From: Bacillota bacterium
Lineage (GTDB): Bacteria > Bacillota_A > Clostridia > Lachnospirales > Lachnospiraceae
Direction of reading: 5' to 3'
DNA: 6,803 bases
Assembly: GCA_023443925.1 (NCBI GenBank)
Contig: JAEZSL010000403.1
Location: 1 to 6,803, forward strand
The notes beneath the pieces were generated by a model. That model saw only the letters and a program-made list of their open reading frames with translations. It ran no database searches and had not been told where the DNA came from. The position numbers and the translations under genes were made by a program. Below, in pieces: positions 1 to 6,410 of this stretch; position 1 is the first letter of the stretch; each line of letters begins with the position of its first letter.

Positions 1-24
1 AATAATCAGTTATCATCAAAGTGA

Positions 25-43
25 ACTTAAGGCTTACCTAAGT
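25..43 (+). other. Small hairpin / repeated ACyTAAG motif in the agrB leader
   Basis: ACTTA at 25-29 and GG at 31-32 can pair with CC at 37-38 and TAAGT at 39-43, with A30 bulged and a 4-nt loop. The same bases also read as a short imperfect direct repeat (ACTTAAG at 25-31, ACCTAAG at 36-42). It lies just upstream of the agrB ribosome binding site, so it could be a leader structure or an operator half-site. The spacing does not match the usual AgrA/LytTR repeat spacing. No convincing promoter was recognised in positions 1-65. Confidence 0.25.
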
Positions 44-65
44 ATATGTATTAGGAGGGGGTAGA

Positions 66-641
66 GTGGCCAATCGAGTTGCTGTGAAGATAGCTGATTT
101 TTTATGCAAAAATAATACAATTCGGAATGAAGAGAAGGAAATTTACGTATACGGGTTTGAGATTTTTTTTTCTAATGTAATTAATTTTACCTTAATCTTA
201 TTTTTAGGATACTTATTCCATCATTTTTACCAGGCAATGCTGTTTTATGTAGTCTTTGTAGTTACAAGATCCTACACCGGAGGTTATCACGCCAGTACTT
301 ATTTAAAATGCAATATTGCCTTTGCATCCATTTTTATAGTAACTATGCTCATATCCAGATTATTACTTCCTACAATATCTCTGGTATACTTACTGGGCTT
401 TATGGCTATTTATATTGGTACAATTTTAGAATATGCTCCAATGGAAAACAGCAATAAGGTGTTATTAGAAGCGGATAAGCAAAAGTACCGGAAAATCAGC
501 ATTGTGATTAGTATATGTTGGAGTGTTATCGTTATAGCACTATATTTTATTGCGAAAGAATATGCCACTACATTAGCACTGACACTGGTGATGGTCGCCA
601 TGTTGATGTTAATTGAGGTGAATAAAAGAAAGGAGCTGTAA
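66..641 (+). CDS. agrB: AgrB-like accessory gene regulator membrane peptidase
   Basis: This is a 191-residue integral membrane cysteine protease. In the AgrB family it removes the C-terminal tail of the AgrD precursor and helps form the cyclic autoinducer. The family signature is visible: RSYTGGYHA at residues 68-76 with catalytic His75, followed by Cys82 in the next segment, matching the His77/Cys84 pair of Staphylococcus aureus AgrB. APMENSNK at 124-131 followed by a Lys/Arg-rich stretch resembles the conserved C-terminal loop. Hydrophobic segments lie near 35-55, 58-67, 84-100, 103-122, 145-163 and 168-184. The length is typical for the family. The start is GTG at 66, supported by AGGAGG at 53-58 with a 7-nt spacer and by the absence of another early start codon. 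The stop lies 4 nt before the agrD start, so the two genes are surely co-transcribed. The peptide sequence specificity cannot be read from the protein. Confidence 0.95.
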   Translation: MANRVAVKIADFLCKNNTIRNEEKEIYVYGFEIFFSNVINFTLILFLGYLFHHFYQAMLFYVVFVVTRSYTGGYHASTYLKCNIAFASIFIVTMLISRLLLPTISLVYLLGFMAIYIGTILEYAPMENSNKVLLEADKQKYRKISIVISICWSVIVIALYFIAKEYATTLALTLVMVAMLMLIEVNKRKEL

Positions 642-645
642 TAAT

Positions 646-795
646 ATGAAGGTCAAAAAGTCATTATTAAACGCACTCGCACAATTTGGCTACAAAAGTG
701 CCATGAAAGCCGGAGGAACTGCATCACAGTATGGAGTTTATCAGGCAAAAGAACCAAAAGCAGTTTCCGAACTAAGAAATAAGGAAAATGCATAA
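646..795 (+). CDS. agrD: AgrD-like cyclic (lactone) autoinducer peptide precursor
   Basis: This 49-residue precursor of a secreted quorum-sensing peptide begins MKVKKSLLNALAQFGYKSAM. It has the three AgrD parts. Residues 1-23 are a basic, amphipathic helix for membrane attachment. Residues 24-32 (GTASQYGVY) are the presumptive signal core. Residues 33-49 are a charged tail containing KEPK at 35-38. Aligned without gaps to S. aureus AgrD-I, the Pro-Lys of the tail sits 10 and 11 residues after the ring residue in both proteins. That places Ser27 at the position of the thiolactone-forming cysteine and Val31 at the AgrB cleavage position. The peptide has no cysteine at all, so a Ser27 lactone ring S-Q-Y-G-V is inferred. 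Thr25 is a less likely alternative. The start ATG is preceded by AGAAAGGAG at 627-635, inside the end of agrB, with a 10-nt spacer. A terminator follows 37 nt after the stop. Confidence 0.88.
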   Translation: MKVKKSLLNALAQFGYKSAMKAGGTASQYGVYQAKEPKAVSELRNKENA

Positions 796-832
796 CCGCA
801 ACAAGTAGATTACTGGGGAGTATATCGAATAT

Positions 833-874
833 AATACCTTGAACCAAATGAAATGAGGTTCAAGGTATTTTTTT
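833..874 (+). terminator. Intrinsic terminator of agrBD
   Basis: A perfect 13-bp stem (AATACCTTGAACC at 833-845 with GGTTCAAGGTATT at 857-869) has an 11-nt loop and runs into seven T residues at 868-874. It lies 37 nt after the agrD stop codon and separates agrBD transcription from the flagellar operon. Confidence 0.93.
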
Positions 875-884
875 ATTGTTTAGG

Positions 885-985
885 AAGATTCGGGTGTCAA
901 AAGGTCGCTCTACTTGTACTTTATGAATATATATACGCTGGTATTCATTCAAAACACAAAAGTGACTTTTTGACACCCGAATCTT
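885..985. repeat. 101-bp element bounded by 25-bp inverted repeats (MITE-like or large stem-loop)
   Basis: The left arm starts AAGATTCGGGTGTCAAAA at 885-902. Its exact reverse complement, 18 bp, is at 968-985. Pairing continues inward to 909/961 with only two G-T wobbles, giving 23 of 25 matched positions. The 51-bp interior is AT-rich and non-coding and holds a second small inverted repeat (ATGAATA at 923-929, TATTCAT at 942-948). There is no T-run after the stem, so it is not an ordinary terminator. No clear target-site duplication flanks it. A miniature inverted-repeat transposable element or dispersed palindromic repeat is the favoured reading. A stem-loop insulating the downstream promoter is the alternative. 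Confidence 0.7.
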
Positions 986-994
986 AGTATTTAT

Positions 995-1022
995 TAAAGG
1001 TTTTTTGCTTAGCTGCCGAAAT
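995..1022 (+). promoter_or_regulatory. Sigma-28 (SigD/FliA) flagellar promoter
   Basis: A TAAA -35 element at 995-998 and GCCGAAAT at 1015-1022 match the late-flagellar consensus TAAA - about 15 nt - GCCGATAT closely, with one base different in the -10 element and a 16-nt spacer. The expected transcript start is near 1030, about 40 nt before the first gene. The placement directly before a flagellin-containing operon supports the call. Confidence 0.85.
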
Positions 1023-1070
1023 ATGCTATAACACGCGAAAGCTATACTGGTTAAAGAGAGAGTGAAACAA

Positions 1071-4000
1071 ATGATAATTAACGGAGTGTATGGGAATAAC
1101 AATCAGCCGGTACCGGAACCTGCTGTAAATACAGTACCCAAAGAGGAAACGACTGCCGGAACAGTTAAGGATAACGTTATAGTGGATTCCACTCCTGCCC
1201 CTGTCGATAGCGGTTATATAACCTATAACGGGGAGGATATGCAGAAAAAGACGGAAGAGAAGGCAGGAGAAGAGAAGAACAGCGAAGAAAACTCCCAGGC
1301 GGATCAGGAGAAGAGCGTATCTGAGCGTATAACCAAGGAAGATTATAAAGAAATCGGGGAAGAAGGCATTTCTCTGGAGAAATACGATAAGGAACGTCTG
1401 ACAAGGGTTTTGGCGCGTATTAAGACACAGAGATCGGTAAGAGAAGAAAATATAACGGAACAAGTGGAAAAGCACCAGGAAAAGCATGAGGCAATAGAGA
1501 ATATGGCGGAAAATAATTCCGCAACACAAAGAATTGCCAGGAAACTAAAAGAGACCGGTCTTCCGGTAACGGAAGCTAACATTGCAAGGATTGCCACAGC
1601 CGTGGAACTAGCATCCGGAGCCGTTACACTTACGGATAAAGCCACAAGTTATCTGATTAAAAATAAATTAGAGCCAACGATTGAGAACCTTTACAAAGCG
1701 CAGTACAGCGGAACTGCCACAAAAAAGGAAGCGATGAGCCAACAGGTTTTTCAAAGCCTGGAAAGTCAGGTAAATGAAATCATAGACAAAGCAGGTCTGA
1801 CAGCGGATGAAGAAACCGTAAATGCAGCCAGGTGGCTGTTAAATAACAACCTTCCTCTGACAGAAGATACTCTGTGGGCTTACCGGGACTTAAGCCGGTT
1901 AAAAGAAAATAATGATGAGAGTACGGTTTTAGACAAAGCCGTAAAAGCTTTCGCAGCCGGAAAGAATCCGGAAGCAGCCTCGTTGGGAGTGGCTGACGCA
2001 GAAAAGGCTGCAAAGGCCATAGAACTTTTTGAATCCATAGGTGATGAAGCTGTAGCAGAAGCAGTGAAAGACCATGAAGTCAGCAAAATTAACGGTAAAG
2101 TACTGGAAAAAACACAAAAGCAGCTGGCTGCAGCAGGAAAAGCTGCCAAGGAAAATCAGTCAGATTCAATAATAGATGCGGATGAGGTTCAGGAGTTTGA
2201 TATCAAAACCGTAACCGTAAGAAGGCAGCTTGAGGAAATCCGTTTAAAAATGACCTTGGAATCCGGTCAGCAGCTAATTAAAAAAGGCTTTAAACTGGAT
2301 ACGGATTCCTTAAGTAAAATTGTAGAGGGTTTAAAAGAACTGGAAGACAGATATTACAACAGTCTTTTAAAGGAAGGAAAGACAGAGGCAAGTACAGAAA
2401 ATATAGAACTGCTTAAGAAAAGCCTGGATGGTGTGGCGAATTTAAAAACCATGCCAAACTACATTCTTGGCAGTACCCTGCAAAACAGAAACAAAGAAAC
2501 GGTTAACAGTCTTATGTCTGCCGGTACGGCATTAAAAAGTATTTTTAATAAAGCCGGTGAAGCTTATGAAACCCTTATGACAAAGCCACGTCCGGATATG
2601 GGAGATTCCATAGCCAAAGCATTCCGCAATGTGGATGATATATTAGAAGATATGAAGCTGGAGACAACCCAGGCAAATGAACGGGCGGTCCGCATTCTGG
2701 GGTATAACGGTATGGATATAACAGATCAAAATATCCAGCATGTAAAAATCTATGACCAGCAGGTTAATCAGCTAATGAATAATCTAAAGCCGGCGGTTGC
2801 GGTGGAGCTTATTAAAAAAGGCATCAATCCCCTTAACCTGCCCATAGAGGAACTAAATCAGCAGATTGAAAGTATACAGCAGGAGTTAGGAACTACGGAA
2901 AATGAAAAATTCAGCAAATATTTATGGAAGCTGGAGAAAAGCAACCGTATTACTGAGGAGGATAAACAATCCTATATCGGAATCTACCGGTTGCTAAATA
3001 CCGTTGATAAAACGGATGGAGCCGCGCTGGGTGCAGTATTAAAGGCGGACAGGGAAGTTAATTTAAAAAATCTCCTCACAGCGGTCAGAACCATGAAAAA
3101 CGGCAGCGTGGATAAGACCGTGGATGATGGGTTTGGTTCTCTCACACAGTTTAGTTCCATGGGAGAGAGTATAACGGAGCAGATTAATACCTCTTTTACT
3201 TTTAACGAAAGTTTGGATCAGCCATCAGTGGCACCGGAGATCAATTCGGATAAACTGGGCTATATAAACCAGCTGCTAAAAGAGATTAAAGATGAAATGG
3301 AACCGGAGAAGCTAAAGACTTTAGGAAACGTGGAAGACGTTCTGAATATGTCTGTGGAAAAATTAAAAGAGGAACTTAAACTTGCTCCGGAAGATGACAT
3401 GGCGGAGAGCATTTACTGGGATCAGAAGTTACAGGAATATCTTGAGATCAACGACCGGTCTGAGAGTGCCCAGAGATTGCTAAAGAGTTATGATATTCCC
3501 GCAAGTCCCGCCAACATACAGGCAGCCAAGGATTTGTTAAGTACGGACCGGGCTTTTTACAAGCAGCTGAATAAGCTTTTAAAAGACAGCAGGACAGAAG
3601 AGGCCAGGGAGAAGGAAAGTGAAAATATAGATTTACCTGTAAGTGACTTATCAGATATTTCAGAGGAGTTTGTGGAAAGCTTCACCGGGCCGTCAAGCGT
3701 AAAGGAACAATTTCAGGTACTGGGAAATAGTGTGGATGAACTTCTGAATCAATTGACGGACAACCCGGTAATTACCTCAGCTGATATGGCAACCCTGCAA
3801 AGAATCCGGTACGGAATGTCTTTTATCCAGAATCTGGCCGGTAAGGAAAGCTATGAGATTCCACTTATGGTGAGCGGCAATATAACCAATGTTAACGTAA
3901 CCATTTTAAGAAATACAGGAGAATCTGGAAAAGTTAATATTCAGGTAAATTCTGAAAGCCTGGGCAATCTTTCGGTTAGCCTTTCCCTTAAAGAGAAGGG

Positions 4001-4292
4001 CGTAAATGCCTTGATAACCTGCGATAACCGGAACAGCCTTGAGGTCATGAGGGAGAGAAGAACAGAGCTTTTGGGAGCACTTCAAAACGCAGGAATTGAA
4101 ATTGAACAATTAAATTATGGAATTGGTAATACAAAGACAGATTTGAACCGATATACAAATTATAATACGGATAGCAAAAATAAAAAAAGCGATCCGGCAG
4201 CGGCTGAGGTTTCAACGGATACTTTATACAGCCTTGCAAAAACATTTCTTGTACATATAAAAAATGCAGAATATGAAACAGTCAATGTGTGA
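1071..4292 (+). CDS. DUF6240-type flagellar-operon protein with FliK-like C-terminal domain
   Basis: This large protein of about 1,073 residues has no signal peptide or membrane segment. Residues 10-155 are polar, Glu/Lys/Gln-rich and probably disordered. From about 158 to 830 it is mostly helical and carries a recurring motif of the form LPxTxEN followed by a helix (near 163, 198, 241, 258, 546, 583 and 807). YIGIYRLL at 635-642 and NLKNLLTAVR at 664-673 are the parts I recall as typical of DUF6240 proteins. Residues about 928-1018 resemble the FliK C-terminal domain (Flg_hook): IPLMVSG at 930-936, SLGNLSVSLSL from 963, then a helix ending in a GIEIEQLNY segment from 1008. FliK sets hook length and switches export specificity, but the role here is inferred, not known. 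The ATG at 1071 is preferred because GAGAG at 1058-1062 lies 8 nt upstream. The GTG at 1062 would add three residues but has poor ribosome-site spacing. It is the first gene of the sigma-28 operon, 22 nt before flagellin. Confidence 0.85.
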   Translation: MIINGVYGNNNQPVPEPAVNTVPKEETTAGTVKDNVIVDSTPAPVDSGYITYNGEDMQKKTEEKAGEEKNSEENSQADQEKSVSERITKEDYKEIGEEGISLEKYDKERLTRVLARIKTQRSVREENITEQVEKHQEKHEAIENMAENNSATQRIARKLKETGLPVTEANIARIATAVELASGAVTLTDKATSYLIKNKLEPTIENLYKAQYSGTATKKEAMSQQVFQSLESQVNEIIDKAGLTADEETVNAARWLLNNNLPLTEDTLWAYRDLSRLKENNDESTVLDKAVKAFAAGKNPEAASLGVADAEKAAKAIELFESIGDEAVAEAVKDHEVSKINGKVLEKTQKQLAAAGKAAKENQSDSIIDADEVQEFDIKTVTVRRQLEEIRLKMTLESGQQLIKKGFKLDTDSLSKIVEGLKELEDRYYNSLLKEGKTEASTENIELLKKSLDGVANLKTMPNYILGSTLQNRNKETVNSLMSAGTALKSIFNKAGEAYETLMTKPRPDMGDSIAKAFRNVDDILEDMKLETTQANERAVRILGYNGMDITDQNIQHVKIYDQQVNQLMNNLKPAVAVELIKKGINPLNLPIEELNQQIESIQQELGTTENEKFSKYLWKLEKSNRITEEDKQSYIGIYRLLNTVDKTDGAALGAVLKADREVNLKNLLTAVRTMKNGSVDKTVDDGFGSLTQFSSMGESITEQINTSFTFNESLDQPSVAPEINSDKLGYINQLLKEIKDEMEPEKLKTLGNVEDVLNMSVEKLKEELKLAPEDDMAESIYWDQKLQEYLEINDRSESAQRLLKSYDIPASPANIQAAKDLLSTDRAFYKQLNKLLKDSRTEEAREKESENIDLPVSDLSDISEEFVESFTGPSSVKEQFQVLGNSVDELLNQLTDNPVITSADMATLQRIRYGMSFIQNLAGKESYEIPLMVSGNITNVNVTILRNTGESGKVNIQVNSESLGNLSVSLSLKEKGVNALITCDNRNSLEVMRERRTELLGALQNAGIEIEQLNYGIGNTKTDLNRYTNYNTDSKNKKSDPAAAEVSTDTLYSLAKTFLVHIKNAEYETVNV

Positions 4293-4314
4293 AGAGAACA
4301 GATAGGAGATAGAT

Positions 4315-5814
4315 ATGAGAATAAACCATAATATTTCAGCCTTAAAAGCAAATAATCAATTAGTTAGAACCAATAATGCCCTGGATAAAAGTTTGGAAAA
4401 GCTGTCCTCCGGTTTTAGGATCAACCGGGCAGCGGACGATGCGGCAGGTATGGCCATATCCCAGAAGATGAAGACACAGATCGCAGGCCTTGACCAGGCT
4501 TCCAGAAATGCAGCAGACGGTATCTCCATTATACAGACGGCGGAAGGAGCTTTAACCGAAGTTAACTCCATGCTTCAAAGAATGAGGGAACTTGCCGTTC
4601 AGGCATCCAACGGTACCAACACACTGGATGACAGAAAATCCATACAGAATGAGATCAACCAGCTGCAGGCTGAAATTAAAAGAATCTCCACCAACACGGA
4701 ATTTAATACGAAGACCTTGTTAGACGGTAGCGTTGATAATATGTCTTATTCGGATAACAACTATGCCAGTCTGGTTTCTTTATCCGATGGTGTGGAAAGC
4801 GGAAAATATACCATAAACATCACCTCGGATGCCACAAAGACAGTAGCAAAAGGTGCCACCGGCATTACAAATTCCAATACAAAAATTACTGCGGCCCAGG
4901 CTGGAATTATTAATATTAACGGCAATGAAGTAGAAATAAAAGAAGGAGAAACCATTGCGGAAGTATTTGAAAAAATCAGGGAAACCTGTGAGACGGCGAA
5001 TATTAAGGTAATTGCTACGAGTAATATGACAGCTCCGACAAATGCAGCCGTTATAAACTTACCGGAAACCGCAGGGTATAGCCCGTCAAACATTGCCAGT
5101 GCCAGTGCAGGAACTCCGCTTGGGCTTGTTTTCGTGTCAAATGAATACGGCGATGATCCGTCCATAAATATTTACTGCGATAATGATGATTTAAAAACTG
5201 CTTTAGGACTGACAACAATTAATAAAATACCTGGAAAAGATGCCGTTGCTTCTTTGGACCTGACCAGCAAATTTACAAATACAGCCACCATAACGGTAAA
5301 CGGAAATTATGTAAAAGTCACGGATGCCAATGATTTTGAAATGATATTTGATACCCGGCCAGGGTCAGCTGGACCTGCCGGTACCGGTAGCACCGCCAAC
5401 ATAACCGTATTGGATGCCGGCCCTATGAAAATACAGATTGGTGCCAATGAAAACCAGACCATGGTTGTTCGTATTCCAAAAGTCGATCCCGTGTCGCTGG
5501 GAATTGACAGTGTGAATATCTGTACGGAGGAAGGTGCCCAGAAAGCAATCACAACCCTGAATGATGCTAATACAAAAGTAACCGCCATCCGTGCCAAACT
5601 GGGTGCTTACCAGAACCGTCTGGAACATTCCATCTCCAATCTGGATACTACTTCCGAAAATATGACGGAAGCCTTGTCCCGTATTGAAGATGTGGACATG
5701 GCGAAGGAAATGGCTACCTATACCCAGAAGAATGTACTGGCACAGGCAGGTACTTCCATGCTGGCGCAGGCAAATCAAAGACCCCAGACGATACTGACCT
5801 TATTACAAGGCTGA
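4315..5814 (+). CDS. fliC: Flagellin, filament subunit
   Basis: This is the 499-residue structural protein of the flagellar filament, also called hag or flaA in relatives. The conserved N-terminal D0/D1 region spans about 1-142 and begins [16 protein letters not shown]. It includes [19 protein letters not shown] at 31-49 and [15 protein letters not shown] at 88-102. The C-terminal D1/D0 region spans about 368-499 and includes [15 protein letters not shown] at 429-443, [12 protein letters not shown] at 455-466 and a terminal LLQG. The middle, about 143-367, is a variable surface insert. Its segment at 199-236 looks like a flagellin_IN motif, and about 318-367 appears beta-rich with a Gly/Pro/Ala loop at 350-359. 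The protein is larger than minimal flagellins of about 275 residues. It contains three cysteines (225, 288, 403), which is uncommon in flagellins. AGGAG at 4304-4308 lies 6 nt before the start, the best translation signal in the operon. Co-transcription with the upstream gene is expected because only 22 nt separate them. Confidence 0.97.
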   Translation: MRINHNISALKANNQLVRTNNALDKSLEKLSSGFRINRAADDAAGMAISQKMKTQIAGLDQASRNAADGISIIQTAEGALTEVNSMLQRMRELAVQASNGTNTLDDRKSIQNEINQLQAEIKRISTNTEFNTKTLLDGSVDNMSYSDNNYASLVSLSDGVESGKYTINITSDATKTVAKGATGITNSNTKITAAQAGIININGNEVEIKEGETIAEVFEKIRETCETANIKVIATSNMTAPTNAAVINLPETAGYSPSNIASASAGTPLGLVFVSNEYGDDPSINIYCDNDDLKTALGLTTINKIPGKDAVASLDLTSKFTNTATITVNGNYVKVTDANDFEMIFDTRPGSAGPAGTGSTANITVLDAGPMKIQIGANENQTMVVRIPKVDPVSLGIDSVNICTEEGAQKAITTLNDANTKVTAIRAKLGAYQNRLEHSISNLDTTSENMTEALSRIEDVDMAKEMATYTQKNVLAQAGTSMLAQANQRPQTILTLLQG

Positions 5815-5851
5815 TAATTACGCCGGAGAACAGAAAGGCATTGGTATATAG

Positions 5852-6331
5852 ATGGAAAAGGATATGATGCAGGCATTTGCGGCCAGAATTACCCAGGCGT
5901 CCAAAACGGAACTGGTAGTGATAATGTATGAAATCATTCTGGCAGATTTAGACTCTGCCAGAAGCTATCATGAGAAAGAAGATTATGAAATGTATGGGCG
6001 GGAATTAAAGCATGGGCAGCGTATACTGAACGAGTTGATGGTTACTCTGGATTACCGCTATGAACTATCCGGACAATTAATGAGTCTGTATATTTTTATT
6101 AACAAGACCCTGATTACAGCCATGATACAAAAAAAGGCGGAATTGCTGGCAGATGCACAAGCTGTTCTAACAACCATAATGGAGGGATTTAAAGGCATCC
6201 GTAAGGAGGATTTGTCCGGGCCGGTGATGCAAAACACGCAGCAGTTATATGCAGGATTGACCTATGGAAAGGGTATGTTAAATGAAGTGTACTTAAATTC
6301 CAATGAACAAAGCAGAGGATTTAAAGCGTAA
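5852..6331 (+). CDS. fliS: FliS-like flagellin export chaperone
   Basis: This 159-residue helical cytoplasmic protein belongs to the FliS family, which binds the C-terminal D0 region of flagellin and prevents premature polymerisation before export. Family features are ASKTELVVIMYE at 16-27 (compare the usual SP-x-ELV-x-MLYDG), GQRILNELMVTLD at 55-67, and SLYIFIN at 78-84 within the third helix. It is divergent and longer than the usual 125-135 residues, with an extra C-terminal tail from about 118 to 159. An in-frame TAG immediately precedes the ATG at 5852, so no earlier start is possible. The nearest Shine-Dalgarno-like stretch, AGAAAGG at 5832-5838, is 13 nt away, which is long. ATG codons at 5864 and 5867 are possible alternative starts. 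It follows flagellin after 37 nt and is the last gene of the operon, the common arrangement for flagellin and FliS. Confidence 0.88.
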   Translation: MEKDMMQAFAARITQASKTELVVIMYEIILADLDSARSYHEKEDYEMYGRELKHGQRILNELMVTLDYRYELSGQLMSLYIFINKTLITAMIQKKAELLADAQAVLTTIMEGFKGIRKEDLSGPVMQNTQQLYAGLTYGKGMLNEVYLNSNEQSRGFKA

Positions 6332-6345
6332 ATATAGGAATTGAA

Positions 6346-6386
6346 AAAAAGCCGGAGGAGATCTTTTTGATTTCCTACGGCTTTTT
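6346..6386. terminator. Bidirectional intrinsic terminator between fliS and the convergent gene
   Basis: AAAAAGCCG at 6346-6354 pairs with CGGCTTTTT at 6378-6386. After one G-A mismatch the stem continues to 6363/6369 with a 5-T loop, making an 18-position stem. The plus strand ends in five T residues at 6382-6386. On the minus strand the seven A residues at 6344-6350 read as a U-tract, so it can stop transcripts from both sides. An outer arm, 6334-6343 with 6400-6410 and one bulged base, can extend the structure to about 77 nt. Confidence 0.88.
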
Positions 6387-6410
6387 GCTGGAAATTCCTC
6401 AATTCCCTAT

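Noticed and set aside
25..43. AgrA/LytTR-type operator upstream of agrB
   Set aside because: The two ACyTAAG units are only 11 bp apart, whereas LytTR repeats are usually about one turn further apart with a longer conserved half-site. It is kept only as a low-confidence leader hairpin.
860..1102. Minus-strand open frame of 80 codons over the intergenic palindrome
   Set aside because: It runs through the inverted repeats, the spacer and the sigma-28 promoter, has no family resemblance, and exists only because the arms happen to lack stops. It is not a credible gene.
1026..1529. Minus-strand open frame of 167 codons opposite the start of the large flagellar-operon gene
   Set aside because: It is Leu/Phe/Arg/Tyr-rich in the way expected from the antisense of a Glu/Lys-rich coding region. 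It shows no recognised domain and lies inside a well-supported gene.
5365..5778. Minus-strand open frame of 137 codons opposite the flagellin C-terminal region
   Set aside because: It is the antisense shadow of a highly conserved flagellin region, with no ribosome site or family match that I can see.
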